A stretch of DNA of 64,000 bases, taken from the NCBI RefSeq assembly GCF_000295095.1, contig NZ_JH806633.1, positions 533,424 to 597,423 of the forward strand, written 5' to 3'. Both the position numbers and the translations under genes were made by a program. Each line of letters opens with the position of its first letter. The first letter of the stretch is position 1. Below are positions 42,111 to 50,945 of this stretch, piece after piece. The notes beneath the pieces were generated by a model. That model was not told where the DNA came from and ran no database searches. It saw nothing but the letters and a program-made list of their open reading frames with translations. The DNA is from Actinomyces timonensis DSM 23838. GTDB taxonomy: Bacteria > Actinomycetota > Actinomycetes > Actinomycetales > Actinomycetaceae.

Positions 42111-43169
42111 TCAGTCGCGGCGCAGCGCCCGCCCGAGCGCGTCGATGGACTCCGCGCGGAAGTCCCGCATCGAGCGCGCCCACTGGCAGATATCCGCGCC
42201 GTGGTACATGCCCGGCTCGACGCGCAGACTCACCGGCACCCCACTGGTCTCCAAGCGCCGCGCGTACTCGACGCACTCGTCGAGGAAGAGGTCGAGGTCT
42301 CCCACGCCGATCCACGCCGGGGCCAGCCCCGCCAGGTCCTCGCGTCGGGCCGGCGCCGCCCAGAGGCGCTCCTCCGGCTCACCAGAGGGATGCGAGAGGT
42401 AGGCCTGCCAGGACTCGGCGTTCTGCCGGGCCGTCCACACGAAGTCGCCCCGGCCTGGCACATCCACGCCGCCAGACCCCGTGCGGTCATCGAGCATGGG
42501 GTAGACGAGCATCTGGAAGGCCAGGTCCACGTCCTCATCACGGCAGCGCTGGGCGAGGGCCGCCGCCAGGCCGCCCCCGGCGCTCGCGCCGCCCACGGCC
42601 AGGCGCGAGGTGTCCACCCCCAGCGCGGGGGCGCTCATGCGGATCCACTGGAGAGCGGCCCAGACGTCGTCGATGGCAGCGGGGTAGGGGTGCTCGGGGG
42701 CGAGGCGGTACTCGACGGAGACCACGAGGATGCCCGCCTCCCTGGCGATGCGCGAGCACAGGGCATGGTCCTGGGCCGCGCTTCCCGCCACGAGGCCGCC
42801 GCCGTGCATCCAGATGAGCGCGCCGGTCGGCCCAGCATCGCGCCGGGCAGAGGTCTCGTAGAGCCACAGCCGCAGGCTCCGGCCGCCCGAGTCGATCACC
42901 TGCTCGCGGCCGAGCCGGCGGGGGAAGACCCTGCCCTGGCTCGTCAGCCGCATCATGCCCGTGAAGGACTCGGGCGCGATGGGCTGCGGCGCCCCCGTGG
43001 GCCCGTGGCCGAGGACCAGCAGGGGCGCGCGCAGCTCCGAGGCGACGTCGTGGAAGGCCGGGCCCAGGTCCCGGCGCCTCGCGCCCACAGCGCCCGCGGC
43101 GACGCCGATCGCGGCGATCCCAGCCAACGCCGCGGCGCCCATGGAGGGGCGCCCAGTCAGTCCCGGCAT
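42111..43169 (-). CDS. alpha/beta hydrolase, HSL-type esterase
   Basis: The 352-residue product is a carboxylesterase/lipase of the hormone-sensitive-lipase type. The oxyanion hole is in LIWMHGGGLVAG, the nucleophile serine in VGGASAGGGL, the acid Asp in VGDLDLFLDECVEYA and the His in GMYHGADI. A hydrophobic N-terminal stretch (AALAGIAAIGVAAGAVGA) could be a membrane anchor or signal. The ATG at 43169 lies one base after the S4-protein stop with AAGGA upstream, so the pair is coupled. Substrate unknown. Confidence 0.88.
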   Translation of the reverse strand: MPGLTGRPSMGAAALAGIAAIGVAAGAVGARRRDLGPAFHDVASELRAPLLVLGHGPTGAPQPIAPESFTGMMRLTSQGRVFPRRLGREQVIDSGGRSLRLWLYETSARRDAGPTGALIWMHGGGLVAGSAAQDHALCSRIAREAGILVVSVEYRLAPEHPYPAAIDDVWAALQWIRMSAPALGVDTSRLAVGGASAGGGLAAALAQRCRDEDVDLAFQMLVYPMLDDRTGSGGVDVPGRGDFVWTARQNAESWQAYLSHPSGEPEERLWAAPARREDLAGLAPAWIGVGDLDLFLDECVEYARRLETSGVPVSLRVEPGMYHGADICQWARSMRDFRAESIDALGRALRRD

Positions 43170-43170
43170 C

Positions 43171-43698
43171 TCATTCCTTGTCATCGAAAGCCCTGGCGAG
43201 CTTGGCATCCAACTCATCGACGATCACCCGCTCGCCCGGGTCCGCCGCCCCGCCTCCCATGAGGGCGTCGAGCTGACGGCGCTCCCGCTTCGTGGGGCGG
43301 CCGGCGCCACGATCCCGGATGATCGCCGCAGGCGCGTCCAGGGGCGAGGGCCTGGGGGCGGAGAAGTCCTTGTAGGCGGTGCGCGCGATGGGCGCGCCGA
43401 CCCGTTTGACGAGGATGTGGGTCACCAGCAGCCGCCGGTCGAAGCCGTCGACCCTGTAACGGATCTCGTCACCGACCTTGACCTGCTGGGCGGGCTTGGC
43501 GGGCTCGCCGTTGACGCGCACGTGCCCGGCCTTGCAGGCGGCGGTGGCCGCCGACCGGGACTTGATCTGGCGCACGCTCCACAGCCACACGTCGACGCGC
43601 GCGCCCCTGGGCCCGGCCATGCCCTCGGCCGCCTCGATCGCGAGGCGGCGGGCGGTGTCGAGGGACTCCTGCGTCCGCGAGCCGTCGTCGGTTGCCAC
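43171..43698 (-). CDS. S4-domain RNA-binding protein (Hsp15/HslR-like)
   Basis: The 175-residue product has an S4 RNA-binding domain (about 35-100: RVDVWLWSVRQIKSRSAATAA in part, GHVRVNGEPAKPAQQVKVGD) and a basic tail with GRPTKRERRQLDAL, the arrangement of Hsp15. Hsp15 in E. coli recycles free 50S subunits carrying nascent chains. The start is a GTG. It is the first gene of a two-gene unit with the esterase. Confidence 0.88.
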   Translation of the reverse strand: MATDDGSRTQESLDTARRLAIEAAEGMAGPRGARVDVWLWSVRQIKSRSAATAACKAGHVRVNGEPAKPAQQVKVGDEIRYRVDGFDRRLLVTHILVKRVGAPIARTAYKDFSAPRPSPLDAPAAIIRDRGAGRPTKRERRQLDALMGGGAADPGERVIVDELDAKLARAFDDKE

Positions 43699-43724
43699 AG
43701 CGGCATCTTAGCCTCGCGCGGGGC

Positions 43725-44771
43725 TCAGACCCGACGCCGTCGACGGACCACCCGGCGCAGAGACCGGCGCGCCCGCGCCACGATCCCCGCCCCCAGGAGC
43801 AGCATCCCGACGATGAGCAGGGCCGCGTACCGGCGGTCCGCCAAGAGGGCTCCCGGCGTCCCGGTCACGGCGTCCCTGGTGGTCTCCAGGATGCTGGGGG
43901 CGCCATCCCCGCCCGCGGCGCAGTCCGTGAGTGTGGCGCGCAGGGCCTCGCGGTCCGCCTCCGGCAGGCCGAGCCGGTAGGCAGCGGCCACGCTCACGAA
44001 GCGCTGCGAGTAGGAGCACCGGTACGCGTTGTTCGGCGGCCACCAGCCGGGGCCCTCGGCCGTCGCCCACGTGCCGGTCTCCGTGGAGCCGATCGGGCAG
44101 GTGGCCGGGCCGCAGGCGCCTTTGGACTGGTTGGCCTGCCCCTCGACCGCAACGAGGTTGAGCGGGTCGTTGGCAACGAGCAGGCGGGTACGGGCGTCCC
44201 ATGCCCAGGCGCCATGGGCGTAGAGGTAGTTGAGGGGGACGATGTGGTCGATCTGGACGGCGTCGGAGGTCGACTGCCCGCGCTGGAAGCTCACCGCGCT
44301 GCCTGTGTAGGGGTCGTGGAGGACGCCGCTCCACACGGTGGCGTCGGGGCAGACCCCCGCCCCCTGGCCCCTGCCCTCCTCGCGGCCCTGCTGCCCGTCG
44401 GCGCGCGAGAAGTCCGCCTCGGACAGGTCCCGCGCGAGGATCTCATTGCGGGTGTCGCAGCCATCGCCGTCGACGTCCTCCCACGCCTTGCCGAACCAGC
44501 CGGTGCGGCTACCGCCCGCGCCCCAGGACTCGGCGGCCGGCTGGTCCGCCGGGAGGGCGTCCAGTGCCTCGATCGCTGCGGCGGGATCGAGGACGGCGCT
44601 CGCGCGGTCATCCCAGGCGACGCCGTCGAGCCAGGCTGGCGCGGTAGGAGCGCTGGGCGCCGTGGAGGGAACCGACGGCGCGGGCACGGCCATCGCTCCC
44701 GCCGGGGCGGCAGCCAGGAGAAAAGCGCACGCCGTCATGGCCAGCGGCAGGGCGGGGGAGATGCGGCGCAT
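43725..44771 (-). CDS. secreted, membrane-anchored HNH-type nuclease (DUF1524-like)
   Basis: The 348-residue product has a signal peptide (LPLAMTACAFLLAAAPAGAMA). A nuclease core with VQIDHIVPLNYLYAHGAW follows, with the His-His/Asn metal-finger arrangement completed by NDPLNLVAVEGQANQSKG, as in DUF1524/GmrSD-C HNH nucleases. Near the end is a hydrophobic helix (YAALLIVGMLLLGAGIVA) and a very basic tail (RRVVRRRRRV), so the enzyme is probably tethered outside the membrane. Six or more cysteines in the exported part may form disulfides. Such enzymes may degrade extracellular DNA for nutrients. No neighbour suggests a defence role. Confidence 0.85.
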   Translation of the reverse strand: MRRISPALPLAMTACAFLLAAAPAGAMAVPAPSVPSTAPSAPTAPAWLDGVAWDDRASAVLDPAAAIEALDALPADQPAAESWGAGGSRTGWFGKAWEDVDGDGCDTRNEILARDLSEADFSRADGQQGREEGRGQGAGVCPDATVWSGVLHDPYTGSAVSFQRGQSTSDAVQIDHIVPLNYLYAHGAWAWDARTRLLVANDPLNLVAVEGQANQSKGACGPATCPIGSTETGTWATAEGPGWWPPNNAYRCSYSQRFVSVAAAYRLGLPEADREALRATLTDCAAGGDGAPSILETTRDAVTGTPGALLADRRYAALLIVGMLLLGAGIVARARRSLRRVVRRRRRV

Positions 44772-44850
44772 GAGCCGACCGTACGTCGGCGGGCCATGGG
44801 TCGGGTGGAGGCCTGTGGATAGCGCGCGTCACCGCCGCCGATCCACAGGA

Positions 44851-45774
44851 TCAGGGCACGATATGCCCGGCTGCCCGGAACAGCTCGTACCACTGGGGCC
44901 GAGTCAGGGGCAGGTCGGATCCGGGGATGGAGCGGCGCAGGCGGTCCGGGCTCGTCGTCCCCAGCACCACCTGGATATCGGCAGGGTGGCGGGTGATCCA
45001 CGCGGTGGCGATCGCCTCCGGGGCCACCTGGTACTCGGCGGCCAGGCGGTCGACGACGTCGTTGAGCTCGGGGAAGCGCGCCCGGTCGCCGAGGAAGGGC
45101 CCCTCCCAGCCCGGACCGCGCATCGGCGACCACGCCTGCACGGTGGTGGCGGTGAGCCGGCAGTAGTCGAGGATGCCGCCGCTGCGGTCGATGGACTGGG
45201 CATCGGCCATGTTGAGGGCCACGCCCTCGGCGATGATCGGGGCGTGCGTGAGCGAGAGCTGGAGCTGGTTGGCCACGAGCGGCTGGCCGACCACCGAGCG
45301 CAGCAGCTCGAGCTGGCCGCGGCTGTGGTTGGACACGCCGAATGCGCGGACCTTGCCCGAGGCGGCCAGGGAGTCGAAGGCCTCCGCGATCTCCTGCGGT
45401 TCCATGAGGGCGTCGGGGCGGTGCAGGAGGAGGACGTCGAGGTAGTCGGTGCGCAGTGCCCGCAGCGTCTCATCCACTGAGGACGCGATGTGCTCCGCGG
45501 AGAAGTCGAAGTAGCCGTCGCGGATCCCGCACTTGGACTGGAGGATGACCTGCTCGCGGTCTGAGGAGGACCATCCCAGGGCGGAGCCGAATCGCTCCTC
45601 GCAGGCATGACCGCCGCCGTAGATGTCGGCGTGGTCGAACATGGTCACCCCCTCGTCGAGGGCGGTGGAGACGAGCTGGCGGATCGCAGCGTCGTCGAGG
45701 TCCTTGATGCGCATGCATCCGAGGATGATGTTGGAGGCGGGGATCTTCGAGGTGCCAAGGCTGGTGCTTCTCAT
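44851..45774 (-). CDS. aldo/keto reductase
   Basis: The 307-residue TIM-barrel oxidoreductase has the family catalytic residues: Asp in MFDHADIYGGG (with Tyr), Lys in ILQSKCGI and His in LLLHRPDALMEP. It also has FGVSNHSRGQLELL and a C-terminal NADPH-binding segment (VVLGTTSPDRL). It resembles the YdhF-like group. Upstream is a G-rich ribosome-binding site before the ATG at 45774. Substrate is not identifiable. Confidence 0.92.
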   Translation of the reverse strand: MRSTSLGTSKIPASNIILGCMRIKDLDDAAIRQLVSTALDEGVTMFDHADIYGGGHACEERFGSALGWSSSDREQVILQSKCGIRDGYFDFSAEHIASSVDETLRALRTDYLDVLLLHRPDALMEPQEIAEAFDSLAASGKVRAFGVSNHSRGQLELLRSVVGQPLVANQLQLSLTHAPIIAEGVALNMADAQSIDRSGGILDYCRLTATTVQAWSPMRGPGWEGPFLGDRARFPELNDVVDRLAAEYQVAPEAIATAWITRHPADIQVVLGTTSPDRLRRSIPGSDLPLTRPQWYELFRAAGHIVP

Positions 45775-45818
45775 CCCCCCAGCCTACGAAGGCGCGGGCC
45801 GGTGCGGGACGGGGAGAA

Positions 45819-46643
45819 CTACCTGTCCCGCGGAGCGGCACCCTCGTCGAGGAACCAGGCGGTCCTCTCGCCCCGAGCGCAGGAGATCGGGGCCCCCACC
45901 GCGTCAGGCGAGCCCAGCCCGGCGCGGGCGGCGTCGCGCTTGTCGCCCCCGAAGGCCAGGAGGACGACGAGGCGGGCGCGGTGGAGCGCTGGGAAGGTGA
46001 GGGTGGTCCGCTGGGGCGGGGGCTTGGGGGAGTTCTCGACGGCGGCCATGTCCCTCCCGGTGGTCAGCGCCACGGGGTGGCCGGGGAAGAGGGAGCACAC
46101 GTGCCCGTCTGGGCCCATACCCAGGTGGACGGCGTCGAAGCGGCCTCCAGCGGGGCCCCGGGCGGCCAGGTCGCGCTCGAGCGCCTCCGCGGCGATAAGG
46201 ATGCTGGCGGCGGCCTCGGGCCCGGCCAGGCGGTGGATGTTCTCCTCGGGCACACCAGCGGCCGCCAGCGGGGTGGCGAAGAGGTCATTGCGCTCGGCGT
46301 CGCCCGCGGGAACGAAGCGCTCATCGCCGAACCAGATATGCACCCCCCGCAGGTCCTGGGGCGAGATCCCCGCCTCGGCGAGGGCCACGGGCAGGGCGTT
46401 GGCGATGGCCTTGCCGCCGGAGCCCCCGGTCAGCGCGAGATGGGCGGCGCCCCTGGCCGACAGGGCCTCGGCGAGGGCGGCCGCGATCGCGGCGCTCGCC
46501 CGCTCGGAGGCCTCCTCTCGCGTCGGCGCGATATCGACGACGGGGGCAGGCAGTCCCTCCGCCACAGACTCGATGGTCTCGATGGCCTCAATGGCCTCGA
46601 CGGCATGGCGCGCGCCGGGACGCTCTGTGCTGGGCTCGCTCAT
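45819..46643 (-). CDS. pgl: 6-phosphogluconolactonase
   Basis: Pgl hydrolyses 6-phosphogluconolactone in the oxidative pentose phosphate pathway. The 274-residue product has LALTGGSGGKAIANAL, IWFGDERFVPAGDAERN and HLGMGPDGHVCSLFPGHP, the three signatures of DevB-type lactonases. The ATG at 46643 overlaps the opcA stop by four bases; the 45-residue N-terminal extension is Ile/Glu rich. It is the last of zwf-opcA-pgl. Confidence 0.94.
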   Translation of the reverse strand: MSEPSTERPGARHAVEAIEAIETIESVAEGLPAPVVDIAPTREEASERASAAIAAALAEALSARGAAHLALTGGSGGKAIANALPVALAEAGISPQDLRGVHIWFGDERFVPAGDAERNDLFATPLAAAGVPEENIHRLAGPEAAASILIAAEALERDLAARGPAGGRFDAVHLGMGPDGHVCSLFPGHPVALTTGRDMAAVENSPKPPPQRTTLTFPALHRARLVVLLAFGGDKRDAARAGLGSPDAVGAPISCARGERTAWFLDEGAAPRDR

Positions 46644-47641
46644 CGCGCGGCCTCCTCGGTGGGCTGGCTGTCCTGGTTCCTGGGGCCCTCGGCGAGGAAG
46701 GCCGCGAGGACCTCCCCGTAGAGGGGGTCGGGCGAGAGGCGCCGCAGCTCCTCGTCGAGGGTCGTCACCTCGCTGCGCCGCGTCATGGTGGCGATCTGGG
46801 GCTCGCGCCCATCGGGGCGGCAGATGCGCACGCGGTCGGTGTCGACGCGGGTGATCGTGATGTCGCCCTCGGGAGTGCGGGCCTGGACGGAGGCGATGCC
46901 CTTGAAGTCCTCGACGTCGCGGCGCTCCACGGGCACGCCCAGGCGCAGCCTCAGCCAGGACGTCATAAGCGCCACGGAGGCGTTGCAGCGCTCGCCCTCG
47001 ATGAGCACGGAGGTCACCCCCGACCCGCGCAGCGCGGGGGAGAGGGCGGAGGCCACCATGGCGCGCCACAGGGTGATGCGCGTCCACGCGAGGTCGATGT
47101 CCCCGCGGCGCGAGCTCGGCGCCAGGCCCCGCAGGGCGGTCTCAGGCCGCTCGAGGGCGGGGGTGTTGGTGATCCGGGCGGTGGCCAGGCGCCCGAGCGG
47201 GTCCTCGGAGGGGACGGGCGGGCAGTCGTGCGGCCACCAGACGACCACAGGTGTGTCAGGCAGGAGGAAGGGCACGACGAGCGTGTCGATGTGCTCGGCG
47301 GCCTCGCCCCAGGGGCGCAGGACGATCGTCTCGCCCGCGCCGGCGTCGTGACCGGTGCGGATCTCGGCATCGAGGTGCCCTCCGACGTCGGAGGCGACGT
47401 GCCCGTCACGGCTGCGCGGGCCTGCGGGCTCCTGCGCCTCCTCGTGCTCGGGGACGACGGCGATGATGCGGCTGGGGTGGTCGCGGCTGGCCCCGTGCGC
47501 GGCCTCCAGGGAGGCCTCGAGGTGCTCGGCGTCGCAGGCGATGAGCAGGGTCAGCACGTGCGAGCGGCCGTGGGCGCCCTCGTCGGCCAGGATCGTGGAG
47601 GTGATCCGGGCGGTGGTGGTGGCGGTGTGCGTGGTGATCAT
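46640..47641 (-). CDS. opcA: glucose-6-phosphate dehydrogenase assembly protein OpcA
   Basis: OpcA helps assemble or allosterically activate glucose-6-phosphate dehydrogenase in cyanobacteria and actinobacteria. The 333-residue product has RSHVLTLLIACDAE, a VVPFLLPDTPVVVWWPHDCP segment and WRAMVASAL, typical of the family. It overlaps zwf upstream and pgl downstream by four bases each, so the three products are made in a coupled way. Confidence 0.94.
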   Translation of the reverse strand: MITTHTATTTARITSTILADEGAHGRSHVLTLLIACDAEHLEASLEAAHGASRDHPSRIIAVVPEHEEAQEPAGPRSRDGHVASDVGGHLDAEIRTGHDAGAGETIVLRPWGEAAEHIDTLVVPFLLPDTPVVVWWPHDCPPVPSEDPLGRLATARITNTPALERPETALRGLAPSSRRGDIDLAWTRITLWRAMVASALSPALRGSGVTSVLIEGERCNASVALMTSWLRLRLGVPVERRDVEDFKGIASVQARTPEGDITITRVDTDRVRICRPDGREPQIATMTRRSEVTTLDEELRRLSPDPLYGEVLAAFLAEGPRNQDSQPTEEAAR

Positions 47642-49224
47642 GAGCGCCTCCAGGCACGGCCCTCGCGGGCGAGCAGATCGTGTGCGTCCTCGGGACCCCA
47701 GGAGCCGGGGCGGTAGTCCTTGGGCGAGCCGGCGGCCATCCAGTGCTCGATGACCGGGTCGAGGATCCTCCAGGACAGGTCCACCTCCCGCTGGTGCGGG
47801 AAGAGCGGGGCGTCCCCGAGGAGCGCGTCGAGGATGAGGCGCTCGTAGGCCTCGGGGGAGTCCTCGTTGAAGGTGGCGCCGTAGCCGAAGTCCATCGTCA
47901 CATCGCGCAGCTCCATCTGGGTGCCGGGCACCTTGGAGGCCACCCGCAGCGTCACGCCCTCGTCGGGCTGGATGCGCAGGACGATGGTGTTGGCGCCGAT
48001 CCCGGCGGTGGCGGCGGCGTCGAAGGGCAGGAAGGGCGGCTGGCGGAAGACGATGGCGACCTCGGTGACACGCCGGGCCAGGCGCTTGCCTGCCCGGAGG
48101 TAGAAGGGCACGCCCGCCCAGCGGCGGTTGGCGATCTCCAGGCGCAGCGCCGCGAAGGTCTCCGTGCTGGAGTCGGCGGCGACGCCGTCCTCCTCCAGGT
48201 AGCCCTTGACGGCGATGCCGCCCTGGTAGCCGGAGCTGTAGCGGCCCCGGGAGGTCGTGGCGTCAAGGTCGAGGACGCCGTCGCGCTCCAGGCGCACCGA
48301 GGCCAGCACCTTCTCCTTCTCCGCCCGCACGGCCGCGGCGTCCATGGAGGTCGGCTCCTCCATGGCCACGAGGGCCAGGAGCTGCAGGAGGTGGTTCTGG
48401 ATGACGTCGCGGGCAGAGCCGATGGTGTCGTAGTAGCCGGCGCGCGTGCCGATCCCGATGTCCTCGGCCATGGTGATCTGCACGTGGTCGACGTAGCGCT
48501 GGTTCCACAGGGGCTCGAACATCGTGTTGGCGAAGCGCAGCGCCAGGATGTTCTGGACCGTCTCCTTGCCCAGGTAGTGGTCCACCCGGAAGACATCGTC
48601 GGGCCGCACGATGCGCCCGATGAGCTCGTCGAGCTCGCGGGCGGAGGCCCGGTCGTGGCCGAAGGGCTTCTCGACGACGACGCGCCGCCAGGAGCGCTCG
48701 TCGCGCTCCACCAGGCCCGAGCGGGCGATGCGCTCGGTGACGGCGGGGAACCAGCCCGGGGGAATCGACAGGTAGAAGGCCCGATTGCCCGCTGTTCCGC
48801 GCGAGCCGTCGAGGTCCTCGACCACGCTGGTGAGGCGCTGGTAGGCGGCGTCGTCCTCGAAGGAGGAGAAGGTGACGAATCGCATCCCGGCGGACAGCTG
48901 CTCCCAGGTTGCGTCGCGCCACGGGGTGCGGGCACCGGCCCGGGACCATTTCTCGACGTAGTCGCGCATGGCGTCGTCGTCCCAGTCGCGGCGGCCCACG
49001 CCCACCAGGGAGAAACTGGGGGAGAGGAGGCCGCGGTTGGCCAGGTCGTAGATGGCCGGCAGCAGCTTGTTGCGGGCCAGATCGCCCGTGATGCCGAACA
49101 TGACGAGGACGCAGGGGTCGGCGATCCTGGGCAGGCGCAGATCGCGGCTGTCGAGCAGGGCCGTCGCCGAGGTCGCGCCCGGCGAGGAGGAGTGGGGCTG
49201 GGCCGGTGCTGTGGATGCTGGCAC
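47638..49224 (-). CDS. zwf: glucose-6-phosphate 1-dehydrogenase
   Basis: Zwf oxidises glucose 6-phosphate with NADP, the entry to the oxidative pentose phosphate pathway. The 528-residue protein has the coenzyme loop FGITGDLARNKLLPAIYDL, EKPFGHDRASARELD, the active-site signature RVDHYLGKETVQNIL and the C-terminal YERLILDALLGDAPLF. The GTG at 49224 has GGAAGG upstream; an ATG at 49275 in frame has no such site. It is divergent from gnd with 227 bases between, which contain a CACGTG palindrome near 49309. Confidence 0.96.
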   Translation of the reverse strand: MPASTAPAQPHSSSPGATSATALLDSRDLRLPRIADPCVLVMFGITGDLARNKLLPAIYDLANRGLLSPSFSLVGVGRRDWDDDAMRDYVEKWSRAGARTPWRDATWEQLSAGMRFVTFSSFEDDAAYQRLTSVVEDLDGSRGTAGNRAFYLSIPPGWFPAVTERIARSGLVERDERSWRRVVVEKPFGHDRASARELDELIGRIVRPDDVFRVDHYLGKETVQNILALRFANTMFEPLWNQRYVDHVQITMAEDIGIGTRAGYYDTIGSARDVIQNHLLQLLALVAMEEPTSMDAAAVRAEKEKVLASVRLERDGVLDLDATTSRGRYSSGYQGGIAVKGYLEEDGVAADSSTETFAALRLEIANRRWAGVPFYLRAGKRLARRVTEVAIVFRQPPFLPFDAAATAGIGANTIVLRIQPDEGVTLRVASKVPGTQMELRDVTMDFGYGATFNEDSPEAYERLILDALLGDAPLFPHQREVDLSWRILDPVIEHWMAAGSPKDYRPGSWGPEDAHDLLAREGRAWRRS

Positions 49225-49451
49225 GGGTGCCTTCCTGGGGTGGCAGTGGCCGCAGGGGCCTGCGGCTGGCCTCACTCTAGGCGCCCGGCGCGCGGGGCCC
49301 TCGCGCGTTTCACGTGGAGAGTAAGGAGTCGGGGCGGGTGGCGCCGCGGGCTAGTGTTGGCGGCGGCCCACGCGAAATCCCCACGCCCAGGGGAGCCGAT
49401 GGCGCCAGCCGCAACGGCCGCTCGTGCCGTGATCCACTGAAAGGCAACGCG

Positions 49452-50927
49452 ATGACCAGCTTCACCCCGGCCCCCTCAACCGCAGACCTCGGCGTCGTCG
49501 GCCTGGGGGTGATGGGAGCCAACCTCGCCCGCAACCTGGCCCGCCACGGCCACGAGGTCGCCGTCTTCAACCGGACGCTGGCCCGCACCGAGAAACTCAT
49601 GGATCGCTACGCCGACGAGGGGGCCTTCGTGCCCGCCGCCGAGCTGGCCGACTTCGTCGCCTCCCTGCGCCGCCCCCGCGTGGCCATCATCATGGTGCAG
49701 GCAGGGGCCGCCACCGAGCAGGTCATCGACGCCCTCGCCGAGCTCATGGAGCCCGGCGACATCATCGTCGACGCGGGCAACACCCTCTACACCGACACCC
49801 GCCGCCGCGAGGAGGCGCTGCGCGAGCGCGGCCTGCACTTCGTGGGCATGGGGGTCTCCGGCGGCGAGGAGGGCGCGCTGCTCGGCCCCTCGATCATGCC
49901 AGGCGGCACTGCCGAGTCCTACGACCGCCTCGGCCCCATGCTCGAGTCCATCTCCGCTCACGTCGACGGCACCCCCTGCTGCACCCATGTGGGCCCCGAC
50001 GGCGCCGGGCACTTCGTCAAGATGGTCCACAACGGCATCGAGTACGCCGACATGCAGCTCATCGCCGAGGCCTACGACCTCCTGCGCGGCGTGGCAGGCA
50101 TGAGCGTTCCCGAGATCGCCGAGGTCTTCCGCGCCTGGAAGGACTCCGAGCTCGATTCCTACCTCATCGACGTCACCACCGAGGTCCTCTCGCGCACGGA
50201 CCCCGCCACGGGCGGGCCCTTCGTCGACGCCATCGTCGACGCCGCGGGCCAGAAGGGCACCGGCGTGTGGACCACCCAGACGGCCCTCGAGCTCGGCGTG
50301 GCCGTGCCCGCCATCGCCGAGGCGACCTTCGCCCGCGCCGCCTCCTCCTCCGCCGGCGCCCGCCTGGCCGTGCGCCACGCCGCCCTCGACGCCGCCGCGC
50401 AGCCACCGGCGCTTGAGACCCCTGAGGCGCGCGAGGAGTTCGTGGCCGCCGTCAAGGACGCCCTCTACGGCTCGAAGATCGCCGCCTACGCCCAGGGCTT
50501 CGACGAGATCGCCACGGCCTCCGAGCTCTACGGCTGGGAGGTGGACCTTGGCGCCATGGCCCGCATCTGGCGCGGCGGCTGCATCATCCGCGCCCGCTTC
50601 CTCGACGACATCACCCGCGCCTACGCCGAGGAGCCGGCGCTCGGCAGCCTCCTGACCGCGCCGGTCTTCGCCTCCGCGCTGGAGGCCGCCCTGCCCGCCT
50701 GGCGCCAGATCGTCGCCACAGCGGCCCTCGCCGGCGTCCCCGCCCCCGCCTTCGCCTCCTCACTGGCCTACGTGGACCAGCTGCGCGCCGAGCGCCTGCC
50801 CGCCGCCCTCATCCAGGGCCAGCGCGACTTCTTCGGCTCGCACACCTACCACCGCGTGGACGACCCGGAGGGCACCTACCACGTCACCTGGTCCGCGTCC
50901 GAGCGCGTCGAGGAGAAGTGGGACTGA
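49452..50927 (+). CDS. gnd: 6-phosphogluconate dehydrogenase, decarboxylating
   Basis: Gnd converts 6-phosphogluconate to ribulose 5-phosphate with release of CO2. The 491-residue product has LGVVGLGVMGANLARNLARHG, GMGVSGGEEGALLGPSIMPGG and the catalytic lysine in GPDGAGHFVKMVHNGIEYAD (seen in order), and the C-terminal IQGQRDFFGSHTYHR. Its length is that of the long, NADP-type enzyme. Start at 49452 follows a weak AAAGG. It stands back to back with the zwf operon, so the complete oxidative branch lies in 5 kb. Confidence 0.96.
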   Translation: MTSFTPAPSTADLGVVGLGVMGANLARNLARHGHEVAVFNRTLARTEKLMDRYADEGAFVPAAELADFVASLRRPRVAIIMVQAGAATEQVIDALAELMEPGDIIVDAGNTLYTDTRRREEALRERGLHFVGMGVSGGEEGALLGPSIMPGGTAESYDRLGPMLESISAHVDGTPCCTHVGPDGAGHFVKMVHNGIEYADMQLIAEAYDLLRGVAGMSVPEIAEVFRAWKDSELDSYLIDVTTEVLSRTDPATGGPFVDAIVDAAGQKGTGVWTTQTALELGVAVPAIAEATFARAASSSAGARLAVRHAALDAAAQPPALETPEAREEFVAAVKDALYGSKIAAYAQGFDEIATASELYGWEVDLGAMARIWRGGCIIRARFLDDITRAYAEEPALGSLLTAPVFASALEAALPAWRQIVATAALAGVPAPAFASSLAYVDQLRAERLPAALIQGQRDFFGSHTYHRVDDPEGTYHVTWSASERVEEKWD

Positions 50928-50945
50928 GACCGGGACGGAACGAGG

